The position numbers and the translations under genes were made by a program. Below, one piece after another: positions 1 to 7,565 of a stretch of DNA of 22,697 nt (position 1 is the first letter of the stretch; every line of letters starts with the position of its first letter). Under the pieces are notes generated by a model that ran no database searches, had not been told where the DNA came from, and saw only the letters and a list, made by a program, of their open reading frames with translations. The stretch is from Planctomycetota bacterium. Its GTDB lineage: Bacteria > Planctomycetota > Planctomycetia > Pirellulales > Lacipirellulaceae. Location: contig JAKEIB010000245.1 in the NCBI GenBank assembly GCA_022614705.1, positions 1 to 22,697 of the forward strand, in the 5' to 3' direction.

Positions 1-370
1 GCGCCGTCCTAAACAATACCGACTGATGAGACAACCACGATGCCAGCTTCGCCAACAACTTGCCACGCAAAAACTTACAACTTAAGTTGATGGCATTCGG
101 GCCGGCAGTGATTACTATCCTAATCTGGCGACAGCTTGCTCACACGGTGCAATGCTCTGGCGGCGTCGGGCGGCGTCTGCTATTTATTTCGCAAAATCTT
201 TGGGCGCCACGCAAACTTTTGTCGCACGACACGAATAGAATAAATGTATCGTGAGTCTCTCTTGGCGGGACTCACCATAGCAATCTCTCTCGGCCGGCGG
301 GGTCAAATCTCGACCGCCGCAACGTCTCAACCAAGGAGTTACTGCAACGAACGCTGTTTTCAGGGAAGAG
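1..370. other. Left-edge region, no supported gene
   Basis: I find no convincing gene here. The open frames are short, lack recognisable motifs and have coding composition unlike the neighbouring transporter. An A/T-rich stretch around 181-245 includes TAGAAT at 236-241, which could be a -10 element for the transporter gene, but no good -35 sits at the right distance. The frame of the transporter is open back to a stop at 278-280 without another convincing start codon. Confidence 0.5.
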
Positions 371-3223
371 GTGCCGCCCGCGGTTTACCAGGAACTCGAC
401 CGCCGCGGCCTGAATGGGGTGCCGGTTCTCTTGTCGACGACCAGCGAGTTATCGCTTTCGGGCAAGCCGGGGCGGCACTGGATCGTGGCGACCCGCGACA
501 ACGTGGCCACCGTACGGGACGCGGATGCTCCCACCGTCGAGACGCATGTGCCCGTGGCCGAGGTGCGCGAATTCCGCACGCTGGGCACCATCGGCTCTGG
601 ATTCTTGCAGGCGTACGTCGACGACTACTGGGTCGACCTGGCACGCTTCTCCAATACCGAGGCCGACCGGTTCAGCCGGTTGGCGCGGCACCTGGAAGAT
701 TTGCGGACGGATGGCGAGGTGCACGTCGACGATGAAGTCGCGCCCGCCGTCACACACTGCCCCACCTGCGGCCAGCGGCTTCCGCTCGTGAACGAGAAAT
801 GCCCGCGGTGTATTCCCCGAAAGGCGATTCTCACGCGGCTGGGCCAGATGCTGTGGCCGTATCGGCTGACGGCGCTGGCAATGTGCGGGCTGATGCTCGT
901 GGCCGTTGCCGCCGAGCTCGTGCCGCCCAAGTTGCAACAGTATCTTGTCGACCACATTCTTCGCGGCGGGCAAGGCACGCCCGACTCGGCCGGGTTGTTC
1001 GGCGCGCTGCTGGTGGTCGTGTCGGCGCTCGCCGCCGCGCGGCTACTGCTGAGCGCGGTGAACTTTACGAAGGGGCGCCTCGCGACGCGCGTTGGCGTGG
1101 CGCTGACGTTCGATCTACGGGCGCGACTCGTGGAGAAGCTCCACTCGCTCGGGCTGAACTACTACGACCGTCATCAGGTTGGCTCGCTCACCAGCCGCGT
1201 GGCGTACGACAGCGAAGTGATTCAGAGCTTGCTCCAGCAAATCACGGGCGGCTTTTTGCTGCAAATTGTGCAAGTCTCGGCCGTTGGCGTGATGCTGTTC
1301 ACGCTCAACCCGAAACTGGCCGTGTATACGCTGATCCCCGCGCCGTTGGTGATCGCGGGAAGCATCTTCTTTTGGAAGCGGGTGCATCCGAGGCACTACC
1401 GGTATTGGGACTCCAGCAGCAAGCAGGCCGGCATGCTGACGGGCATGTTGTCGGGCATTCGCGTGGTGAAGGCATTCGCGCAGGAGCCGCGCGAGTACGC
1501 CCGGTTCAACCGCATCAGCGACTATTTGCGGAATTGCCGAATGCGCGTCGATTACTCGACGGCGGCCTTTTCGGCGACGATGCAACTTATCTTTAGCCTG
1601 GGTGGCTTGATTGTATGGTACGTCGGCGGGCGCGACGTGCTGGCGGGAAAGATGACGCTCGGTTCGCTGATGGCCTTCCTGGCGTACCTCGCGATGTTCT
1701 ACACGCCGCTGGCGACGCTGTCGCAATTCACGACCTGGCTGACGAACTTTCTCACGGGCTGCCAACGCGTGTTCGAGCTGCTCGATACGCCGGTGGAGAT
1801 TATGGAACCGGCGGACCCCATCGATTTACCCACGGAGAAGCAAAGGTGTCAGGTATCAGGTGTCAGGTGTCAGATGCCGAGACCCGACAACCGACACCTG
1901 ACACCCGACACCTTTCCAGCGCAGGGCAGTATCCGCTTTGAGCGAGTCACCTTCGGTTACGAGCGGCATCAACCCGTGTTACGCGACGTTGATTTCGAGA
2001 TTCGTCCCGGTGAAACCATTGGCATCGTCGGTCGCAGCGGCAGCGGAAAAACGACACTCGTGAATTTGCTGTGCCGGTTCTACGACGTGTGCGAAGGCCG
2101 CGTGCTCGTGGACGGAGTCGACGTGCGGCGGTTGGCGTCGCACCAGTTACGGCGGCACATCGGCGTCGTGCTGCAGGAGCCGTTTCTGTTTCGTGGCACG
2201 ATTTGGCAGAACCTCGTGTACGGCTCGCCCACGAGCACGCCGGAACAAGCAATTGCCGCGGCCAAGGCCGCCCAGTCGCACGACTTCATTCTCAACTCGC
2301 CGCTCGGCTACGACACCTGGCTCGGCGAGCGCGGCGCTGGGCTGTCCGGCGGCGAGCGGCAGCGGCTCTCGATCGCCCGGGCGATTCTGTATGATCCGCC
2401 GATCCTCGTACTCGACGAGGCGACCAGCAACGTCGATGCCGAGAGCGAGCAGGCGATCCAAAAAGCGCTGCGAGCGCTCACGCGCGGCCGCACCACGATC
2501 GCGATCGCACACCGGCTGTCGACGCTGCGCGAAGCGGATCGCATTCTCGTGTTCGACGGCGGCCGCCTCACTGAACAAGGCAGCCACGACGAGCTGCTTG
2601 CCCACGATGGTCAGTACGCCCGGCTAGTGCGGCTGCAAGGAGATGCTAGGCAGAAGGACGGGGAGATGGGGAGAGAGGGAGAGGGGCAGACTCTTGGGCT
2701 GCGCTGGCTTATGCCGTGTGACGCCGAGATTCGCGCAGCGAAGCGCGGAGGGATGGAAGTTAATGTAGCGAGCCGGGGCGTCCTCGCCCCCGGTCAGAGC
2801 GCAACCATCCGCGGCGTATTCGCGGTGAATCTGTTCCCCGCCACGAACCCGGACGACTACATCAGTTTGCGCGTTTGGAATCGCGACGGCGCCGAGCAAG
2901 AGATCGGCATCCTGCGCCGGCTCGACGAATGGCCGGCCGAGGCGCGGTCGCTCGTACGCAGCGCGCTTGACCGTCGCTACTGGCTACAGACAATCACCGG
3001 CGTCGACGAAATTCGCCTGGAGCTTGGCCATCTCACGCTCTCCGTGCGCACCGACCACGGCCCCCGCCGCTTCACCATGCGCTGGAGCCAAAGCCAAGTG
3101 CAAGACTTCGGCGACCGCGGCAAGGTCCTCCTCGACCTCGACGACAACCGCTACCTCGTCCCCGACGTGGAAGCCCTTCCCCAGCGCGAACGCGATCTAT
3201 TTCAGCGGTACGTGTATTGGTAA
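371..3223 (+). CDS. ABC exporter (fused permease-ATPase) with N-terminal zinc ribbon and C-terminal DUF1854
   Basis: A 950-residue half-transporter of the inner membrane. Residues 1-125 are an uncharacterised N-terminal domain. Cys130, Cys133, Cys144 and Cys147 form a CxxC...CxxC zinc ribbon. About 165-460 is a type I exporter membrane domain with roughly six hydrophobic segments. The nucleotide-binding domain has Walker A at 554-561 (GRSGSGKT), the signature LSGGE at 658-662, Walker B ILVLDEA at 678-684 and a H-loop AHRLS near 714. About 776-950 matches DUF1854, ending in the typical QRYVYW. Transporters with DUF1854 are often annotated as associated with cyanophycin metabolism, but no cyanophycin gene is visible here, so the substrate is unknown. 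The start is a GTG preceded by GGGAAGAG. Two linkers (about 492-514 and 761-774) are encoded by short-repeat DNA, so they are probably recent insertions tolerated at domain boundaries. Confidence 0.9.
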   Translation: MPPAVYQELDRRGLNGVPVLLSTTSELSLSGKPGRHWIVATRDNVATVRDADAPTVETHVPVAEVREFRTLGTIGSGFLQAYVDDYWVDLARFSNTEADRFSRLARHLEDLRTDGEVHVDDEVAPAVTHCPTCGQRLPLVNEKCPRCIPRKAILTRLGQMLWPYRLTALAMCGLMLVAVAAELVPPKLQQYLVDHILRGGQGTPDSAGLFGALLVVVSALAAARLLLSAVNFTKGRLATRVGVALTFDLRARLVEKLHSLGLNYYDRHQVGSLTSRVAYDSEVIQSLLQQITGGFLLQIVQVSAVGVMLFTLNPKLAVYTLIPAPLVIAGSIFFWKRVHPRHYRYWDSSSKQAGMLTGMLSGIRVVKAFAQEPREYARFNRISDYLRNCRMRVDYSTAAFSATMQLIFSLGGLIVWYVGGRDVLAGKMTLGSLMAFLAYLAMFYTPLATLSQFTTWLTNFLTGCQRVFELLDTPVEIMEPADPIDLPTEKQRCQVSGVRCQMPRPDNRHLTPDTFPAQGSIRFERVTFGYERHQPVLRDVDFEIRPGETIGIVGRSGSGKTTLVNLLCRFYDVCEGRVLVDGVDVRRLASHQLRRHIGVVLQEPFLFRGTIWQNLVYGSPTSTPEQAIAAAKAAQSHDFILNSPLGYDTWLGERGAGLSGGERQRLSIARAILYDPPILVLDEATSNVDAESEQAIQKALRALTRGRTTIAIAHRLSTLREADRILVFDGGRLTEQGSHDELLAHDGQYARLVRLQGDARQKDGEMGREGEGQTLGLRWLMPCDAEIRAAKRGGMEVNVASRGVLAPGQSATIRGVFAVNLFPATNPDDYISLRVWNRDGAEQEIGILRRLDEWPAEARSLVRSALDRRYWLQTITGVDEIRLELGHLTLSVRTDHGPRRFTMRWSQSQVQDFGDRGKVLLDLDDNRYLVPDVEALPQRERDLFQRYVYW
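1845..1912. repeat. Inverted pair of heptamer arrays inside the ABC transporter gene
   Basis: Four direct heptamers GGTRTCA (1845-1872), a 12-nt spacer, then four heptamers of the form YGACAMC (1885-1912) that are the reverse complement of the first set. The total is 28+12+28 bases. It lies between the membrane domain and the ATPase domain and is translated in frame as a Cys/Arg/Pro-rich linker unlike the rest of the protein. Confidence 0.85.
2651..2690. repeat. Purine-only GGGGAGA-like array inside the ABC transporter gene
   Basis: A run of almost pure G/A made of GGGGAGA-like units, translated in frame as a charged linker (Lys/Gly/Glu/Arg) between the ATPase domain and DUF1854. It resembles the arms of the inverted array upstream of rtcB (19177-19268) but has no inverted partner here. 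Confidence 0.6.
3201..3223 (+). repeat. Direct repeat, original copy (3' end of ABC gene)
   Basis: Twenty-three bases covering the last codons of the ABC transporter (QRYVYW plus stop). A copy with one transition occurs at 3515-3537. The ending is typical of DUF1854 proteins, so this is the ancestral copy. Confidence 0.85.
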
Positions 3224-3286
3224 TGTGGGCGTCGCGGCGTAAACTTAATTTAGGCAGCTACCCGTGACACTTACTTCGAGTTGCAA

Positions 3287-3502
3287 ATGCGCAATGAATT
3301 CACCGCGGTAATCGAACGCGAAGAAAACTGGTTTATCGCCTATTGTCCCGAAGTACCCGGCGCCAACGGGCAAGGGACGACCAAGCAAGAGTCAATCGCC
3401 AGCCTACGGGATGCGATTGCGCTGATCCTCGAGGACCGTCGCGAAGACCGGCTGCGTGGCGTTCCGTCCGATGCCGAGCGTGAAGTAGTGGTCGTCGAAT
3501 GA
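3287..3502 (+). CDS. hicB: HicB-family antitoxin-like protein
   Basis: A 71-residue protein matching the HicB/UPF0150 fold: an N-terminal strand region (FTAVIEREENWFIAYCPEVPGANGQG) and the typical TKQESIASLRDAIALILEDR helix, ending in the usual acidic VVVE. In complete systems HicB neutralises the HicA mRNA interferase and represses the operon. The ATG at 3287 is preferred; a TTG at 3281 would add two residues. No clear Shine-Dalgarno is seen. The stop overlaps a downstream ATG (ATGA at 3499-3502), the usual hicB-hicA coupling, but the downstream frame is only a stub, so this appears to be an orphan antitoxin. Identification rests on sequence pattern and length. Confidence 0.85.
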   Translation: MRNEFTAVIEREENWFIAYCPEVPGANGQGTTKQESIASLRDAIALILEDRREDRLRGVPSDAEREVVVVE

Positions 3503-3537
3503 AACGAACCGCACTTCAGCGGTATGTGTATTGGTAA
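3499..3537 (+). pseudogene. Truncated hicA toxin start fused to a copy of the ABC transporter C-terminus
   Basis: Directly overlapping the hicB stop is an ATG frame reading MKRTALQRYVYW then TAA. HicA toxins commonly begin with MKR followed by a leucine-containing helix, so MKRTAL looks like an authentic hicA start. The remaining codons are an in-frame copy of the last codons of the upstream transporter. No trace of the rest of hicA (normally about 60-80 residues, with a catalytic His) follows before the AAA+ gene end at 3580. The toxin is therefore inferred to be lost. Confidence 0.6.
3515..3537 (+). repeat. Direct repeat, second copy (after hicB)
   Basis: Twenty-three bases identical to 3201-3223 except for one C/T difference. 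It is in the same reading phase, so it again encodes QRYVYW and a stop. The two copies flank hicB exactly, like an insertion scar or recombination product. Confidence 0.85.
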
Positions 3538-3579
3538 CCACGAGCTTCTGGAATACCATCCGGACAGGCGCGTGCGCGT

Positions 3580-5049
3580 TCACTCTTCGCTGGCAATTGA
3601 CCCATCTGCGCCCAGCAGAGTGCGATTCAGCGAGCCGCCGGCGAAAAGCAATTCATCGATCGCTTGATCGACATCGTTCTGCAGAATGCGAACCTGATCG
3701 CCGTCCACCCGGCATTCGAGGTGGAATTGAATCGCGCGGCGCATAAGCTCTTTGATGAACGACGCGCTGACGCCTTGGGTGGCTTGAGCTGTATGACCGA
3801 CGACCTCGTCGGCAATGGCTGCGCCGGCGGCATATAGTCGGACTAATTTGCGGCGCCCAGCCTCGTCCGGCAGGGGAAACTCAATCGCCTGATCGACGCG
3901 CCCCGGACGAGCGGCCAACGCGCGCTCTAAACACTCCGGTCGATTGGTCGTTAATAGAAAGAGAATCTCCGCGTCGGATCGCAGGCCGTCCATTTCGTTC
4001 AATAGCCGATTCAGCAATGATTCTCGGCCGACTTCCATGCCGTCGCGTTCCCGGCCAATCAAGTCCACGTCTTCCAGCACTACGATGCTAGGTTGTAGTA
4101 GGCGCGCCAGCGTGATGTACTCGTTAAGCATTCCGACCTGTTCGGCAGTAACCAGCAGTGTGGTGTGTCCGGGAACCGCGCCAATCAGGTAATGAATCGT
4201 GTAGGTCTTGCCGGTTCCGGGTGGACCATAGAGAAGGACTCCCTTTTTCGTGGGGAACGAGAGTTTTGCCAGTTCGCCGCGCTGTTCGACGAAGCGAACG
4301 ATATTCCGCTCCAGCAACCGAACGGTGGAATCGGGCAAAATCACATCGTCACGAGCCACTGTCTTAAGGCGGTGGACCACGATTCCCCCGCAGTGACCAC
4401 GATAATCGCTCGAAGTTTCCAGTGAGAGGATTTTTCCTCGATACGTAGTGGCCGAGGCGATCGCCCGCTCCACATGCCCGTAGAACTCTTGGACGGGCGA
4501 ATTGCTGGGATCACCTTGAACATGGGCAAAGCTGAGAAGTAGCTTGGTTTGAAAGCCGCAGCCGGCGTGCGTTGTAACCGACGTCCAAAGCACCGCTATA
4601 TTTCTTCCCCGACATTCGAGTAACCACAAGGCATGCTTGACACACTGCTTCGGCTGTTCCTCACCAACGTCGAACGAGTCGAACTCAATTGCAGTCGGCC
4701 GGTAGCAATATCCTTCGTGAGCCGGTGATAAGAGCGAGCCTATGCCTATGCTGGACATAAAGCTGTCTGTTACTGGCACACCGAGGAAGGCTTGGACGCG
4801 ACAATTGCTGGTAATCCAATCGGTGATTGCCTGGAAAGCATCCACACAGACGCGATACGGAAACTCGCGCGAATGCACTTCGATCTGATCATCGGAGGCG
4901 TTGTGAAAATGACGGCGCAGGATATCACCGAGCGACGCTTTCGGCGTCCGCGACCGCCGGTAAGCGGTATATGCGACGACGACAAGCGAGGCACCGATGA
5001 CGACGCCCCAGACAAAAGTTGGCGCACTGTCTAATAGCGTAGCAAACAT
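3580..5049 (-). CDS. Membrane-anchored AAA+ ATPase, BCS1/FtsH-like
   Basis: A 489-residue protein with one N-terminal transmembrane segment (about residues 11-28), a region of unknown function (about 40-240) and a classic AAA+ domain. Walker A is GPPGTGKT at 275-282, Walker B IVVLEDVD at 322-329, the sensor-1 Asn at about 369 and the arginine-finger region ARPGRVD at 380-386. The order of membrane anchor, accessory domain and single AAA module recalls BCS1-type translocases. There is no HExxH, so it is not a FtsH protease. It probably remodels or extracts a membrane or translocated substrate, but no partner is visible: it is flanked by glnS upstream and faces the hicB remnant. Function beyond ATP-driven remodelling is unknown. 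Confidence 0.8.
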   Translation of the reverse strand: MFATLLDSAPTFVWGVVIGASLVVVAYTAYRRSRTPKASLGDILRRHFHNASDDQIEVHSREFPYRVCVDAFQAITDWITSNCRVQAFLGVPVTDSFMSSIGIGSLLSPAHEGYCYRPTAIEFDSFDVGEEQPKQCVKHALWLLECRGRNIAVLWTSVTTHAGCGFQTKLLLSFAHVQGDPSNSPVQEFYGHVERAIASATTYRGKILSLETSSDYRGHCGGIVVHRLKTVARDDVILPDSTVRLLERNIVRFVEQRGELAKLSFPTKKGVLLYGPPGTGKTYTIHYLIGAVPGHTTLLVTAEQVGMLNEYITLARLLQPSIVVLEDVDLIGRERDGMEVGRESLLNRLLNEMDGLRSDAEILFLLTTNRPECLERALAARPGRVDQAIEFPLPDEAGRRKLVRLYAAGAAIADEVVGHTAQATQGVSASFIKELMRRAIQFHLECRVDGDQVRILQNDVDQAIDELLFAGGSLNRTLLGADGSIASEE

Positions 5050-5214
5050 GCTTGTCGGCAGATGAGAATTCCGGACAAGTCCATGTGAACAGCGGATGAC
5101 GCAATTCTATGGAATCGCTGACATCATTATCAACGCCCGAGTGGCTGGACACGTCTTGGGAAGCATGGGTTCGTTCAGAGACGAACATTCTGCATTCGTA
5201 ATACGTGCGAACGA

Positions 5215-6936
5215 TTATTCCTTCGCCGCTTCTTTGGCCCACGTATCGCGGAGCGTCGCCGTGCGATTGAAGACCGGCTTGGCAGGCTTGGAGTCGTCGG
5301 GGTCCGTGAAGAAGTAGCCGAGACGCTCGAATTGGAAGTGCTGGCCCGAGGTGGCGACGGCGAGCGACGGTTCGAGTTTGGCGTTGCGGACGATTTCGAG
5401 CGAATCGGAGTTGATGTTGTCGAGAAATGTTTTTCCCGGCGGTGCGTCGTCGGGATACTCGGTCTTGAAAAGGTGATCGTATAGCCGCAACTCTGCAGCG
5501 ATCGCGTGCGGGGCGGCGACCCAGTGGATGGTGCCCTTCACCTTGCGGCCGTCGGGGGCATTGCCGCCGCGAGTGGCCGGGTCGTAGGTGCAGCGCAGCT
5601 CGGTGATGTTGCCCGACTTGTCCTTTACAACTTCGCAGCACGTGATGAAATAGGCGTAACGCAGCCGCACTTCGCGGCCGGGGGCCAGGCGGAAGAATTT
5701 TTTGGGCGCGTCTTCCATGAAGTCATCGGCTTCGATATACAGATCGCGCGTGAACGGCACGGTGCGGCTTCCCATTTCAGGCCGCTGCGGATGGTTCGCC
5801 GCGTCAAGTTGCTCGACCTGGCCTTCCGGATAGTTCGTGATGACGACCTTGAGCGGCCGCAGCACGGCCATCACACGCGGCGCCCGTTCGTTGAGATCCT
5901 CGCGGATCGCATCTTCGAGCCAGGCCATTTCGACCGTGCTGTTGAATTTGGCCACGCCGATCCGCTCGCAGAACGCGCGGATCGCCTCGGGCGTGTAACC
6001 TCGGCGCCGCAGGCCGCGGATTGTGAGCATCCGCGGGTCGTCCCAGCCGGCGACGTGCTTCTCCTGCACAAGCTGCAACAGCTTCCGCTTGCTCATCACG
6101 GTGTACGTGAGGTTCAGCCGCGCGAACTCGATTTGCTGCGGATGGTGAATCCGTAGCGCTTCGCAGAACCAGTCGTACAGCGGGCGGTGGTTCTCGAATT
6201 CGAGCGTGCAGATCGAGTGCGTAATGCCTTCGATCGAATCGCTCTGCCCGTGCGTATAGTCGTAGGAGGGATAGATGCACCAGCGATCGCCCGAGCGATG
6301 ATGCGAGGCGTGCTTGATGCGGTACATCACCGGATCGCGCATGTTGATGTTGGGCGATGCCATGTCGATCTTCGCACGAAGCGTGCGCGTGCCGTCGGGG
6401 AACTCGCCCTTCTCCATACGCTGGAACAGGTCGAGATTCTCCTCCACGCTGCGGTTGCGATAGGGACTGTTCTTGCCGGGCTCGCTGAGCGTGCCGCGAT
6501 GGGCGCGGACCTCGTCGGCCGTGAGGTCGCAGACGTACGCCTTGCCCTCCTTGATAAGCTGAACCGCCCAATCGTAGAGCTGCTGGAAATAGTCGGAGGC
6601 GTAAAACAGCCGGTCCTCCCAATCGCCGCCGAGCCAGCGGACATCGTCGATGATCGAATCGACGTATTCCTGCTCCTCCTTGGTGGGATTGGTGTCGTCG
6701 AACCGCAGGTTGAACTTGCCGCCGTACTCCCGCGCCAGGCCGAAGTTGAGGCAGATGCTCTTGGCGTGCCCAATGTGCAGATACCCGTTCGGCTCCGGCG
6801 GAAACCGCGTGTGCACGCGCCCCCCGTTCTTGCCGGCAGCGCGATCGGCGTCGATGATCTGCTGGATGAAGTTGCGGGAAGATGGTTTATCGCCCCGTGA
6901 CTCGTCGGTACGCGGCGCGCTCGTTGTCGTTGCCAT
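5215..6936 (-). CDS. glnS: Glutaminyl-tRNA synthetase
   Basis: A cytoplasmic class I aminoacyl-tRNA synthetase that charges tRNA-Gln with glutamine. Residues 47-59 carry PPEPNGYLHIGHA (the HIGH motif), and MSKRK at 281-285 is the KMSKS loop. The C-terminal half has the beta-barrel anticodon-binding sequence typical of GlnRS. The length of 573 residues fits the family. The frame is open for 11 more codons upstream, but the ATG at 6936 is chosen because an AGGA sits just upstream of it and the protein then begins MATTTSAPR. Having GlnRS suggests direct charging rather than only the GatCAB amidation route. It is followed 165 bp later by the AAA+ gene on the same strand. Confidence 0.95.
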   Translation of the reverse strand: MATTTSAPRTDESRGDKPSSRNFIQQIIDADRAAGKNGGRVHTRFPPEPNGYLHIGHAKSICLNFGLAREYGGKFNLRFDDTNPTKEEQEYVDSIIDDVRWLGGDWEDRLFYASDYFQQLYDWAVQLIKEGKAYVCDLTADEVRAHRGTLSEPGKNSPYRNRSVEENLDLFQRMEKGEFPDGTRTLRAKIDMASPNINMRDPVMYRIKHASHHRSGDRWCIYPSYDYTHGQSDSIEGITHSICTLEFENHRPLYDWFCEALRIHHPQQIEFARLNLTYTVMSKRKLLQLVQEKHVAGWDDPRMLTIRGLRRRGYTPEAIRAFCERIGVAKFNSTVEMAWLEDAIREDLNERAPRVMAVLRPLKVVITNYPEGQVEQLDAANHPQRPEMGSRTVPFTRDLYIEADDFMEDAPKKFFRLAPGREVRLRYAYFITCCEVVKDKSGNITELRCTYDPATRGGNAPDGRKVKGTIHWVAAPHAIAAELRLYDHLFKTEYPDDAPPGKTFLDNINSDSLEIVRNAKLEPSLAVATSGQHFQFERLGYFFTDPDDSKPAKPVFNRTATLRDTWAKEAAKE

Positions 6937-7095
6937 AGTGAATCCTATGCGTCCGGACACCGCCTGCACAAATTGAACCCAAAATCAGCTACTCGAAAGC
7001 AAGCATAATCTAACAGAAATGGCCGTTTGGCTGTACGTCAAGATCGACCACTAACACACGGTCGATTCTGCAATCGTTGGTTGATTCGCCCGGAA

Positions 7096-7554
7096 CTATT
7101 GTTGGTTAGCGCCCCGAAGGCGATTCCATTCGTCCCACGGCATCAATCCAATCTCCGGCCGAGGTTTGTCGGGCAACATGGAAATAAATTCCAGCAAGTG
7201 GCCGTCCGGATCATTGAAATAGATGGCGACGGCGGGCATCCAACCGAACACCTGCGGATACTCGCTGCCATCGATTCGGTTATGGCATTTGATTCCCTTC
7301 TCCTTCAAGAATGAAACGGCATTCGCCATGTCGTCGAGGTGGATTTCGAATGCGAAGTGTTGCCAGGCAATCTTTTCCGCCGGCGCTTCGCGTACGCCAA
7401 GCATCCCTTTTCCAGAAGAGCCAACCCAATACAGCAGCCGGCGCTGGCTCTCGTCGATCCAACCCACCTTCAAGCCGAGCAAATCTTCATAGAAGTGCCG
7501 CGATCGCTCGAGATTACTCACCAATATGTGTGTTTCGTAAATACCTTGGATCAT
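7096..7554 (-). CDS. VOC (glyoxalase/bleomycin resistance) superfamily protein
   Basis: A 152-residue metal-dependent-type fold protein. The pattern IYETHILVSNLERSRHFYEDLLGLKVG at the N-terminus and FNDPDGHLLEFI near residue 120 are the two halves of a vicinal oxygen chelate module. His and Glu residues (His9; HLLEFI) are in the usual metal-ligand positions. The substrate cannot be read from sequence: lyase, dioxygenase and resistance proteins share this fold. The start lies 11 bp after the stop of the upstream AAA+ gene on the same strand, so the two are probably cotranscribed. The 159 bp between its stop and glnS contains a 7-bp hairpin (7043-7066) but no T-tract. Confidence 0.85.
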   Translation of the reverse strand: MIQGIYETHILVSNLERSRHFYEDLLGLKVGWIDESQRRLLYWVGSSGKGMLGVREAPAEKIAWQHFAFEIHLDDMANAVSFLKEKGIKCHNRIDGSEYPQVFGWMPAVAIYFNDPDGHLLEFISMLPDKPRPEIGLMPWDEWNRLRGANQQ

Positions 7555-7565
7555 GGAAGAGTCTT

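Noticed and set aside
244..735. 163-residue plus-strand frame
   Set aside because: It overlaps the transporter N-terminus in another frame and has shadow-type Arg/Gly composition.
4925..5641. 238-residue minus-strand frame overlapping glnS and the AAA+ gene
   Set aside because: It is an arginine-rich shadow frame of glnS that spans the intergenic gap.
6966..7042. glnS promoter on the minus strand (TTGACG with TTAGAT)
   Set aside because: The hexamers are separated by about 22 nt, too far for a sigma70 promoter.
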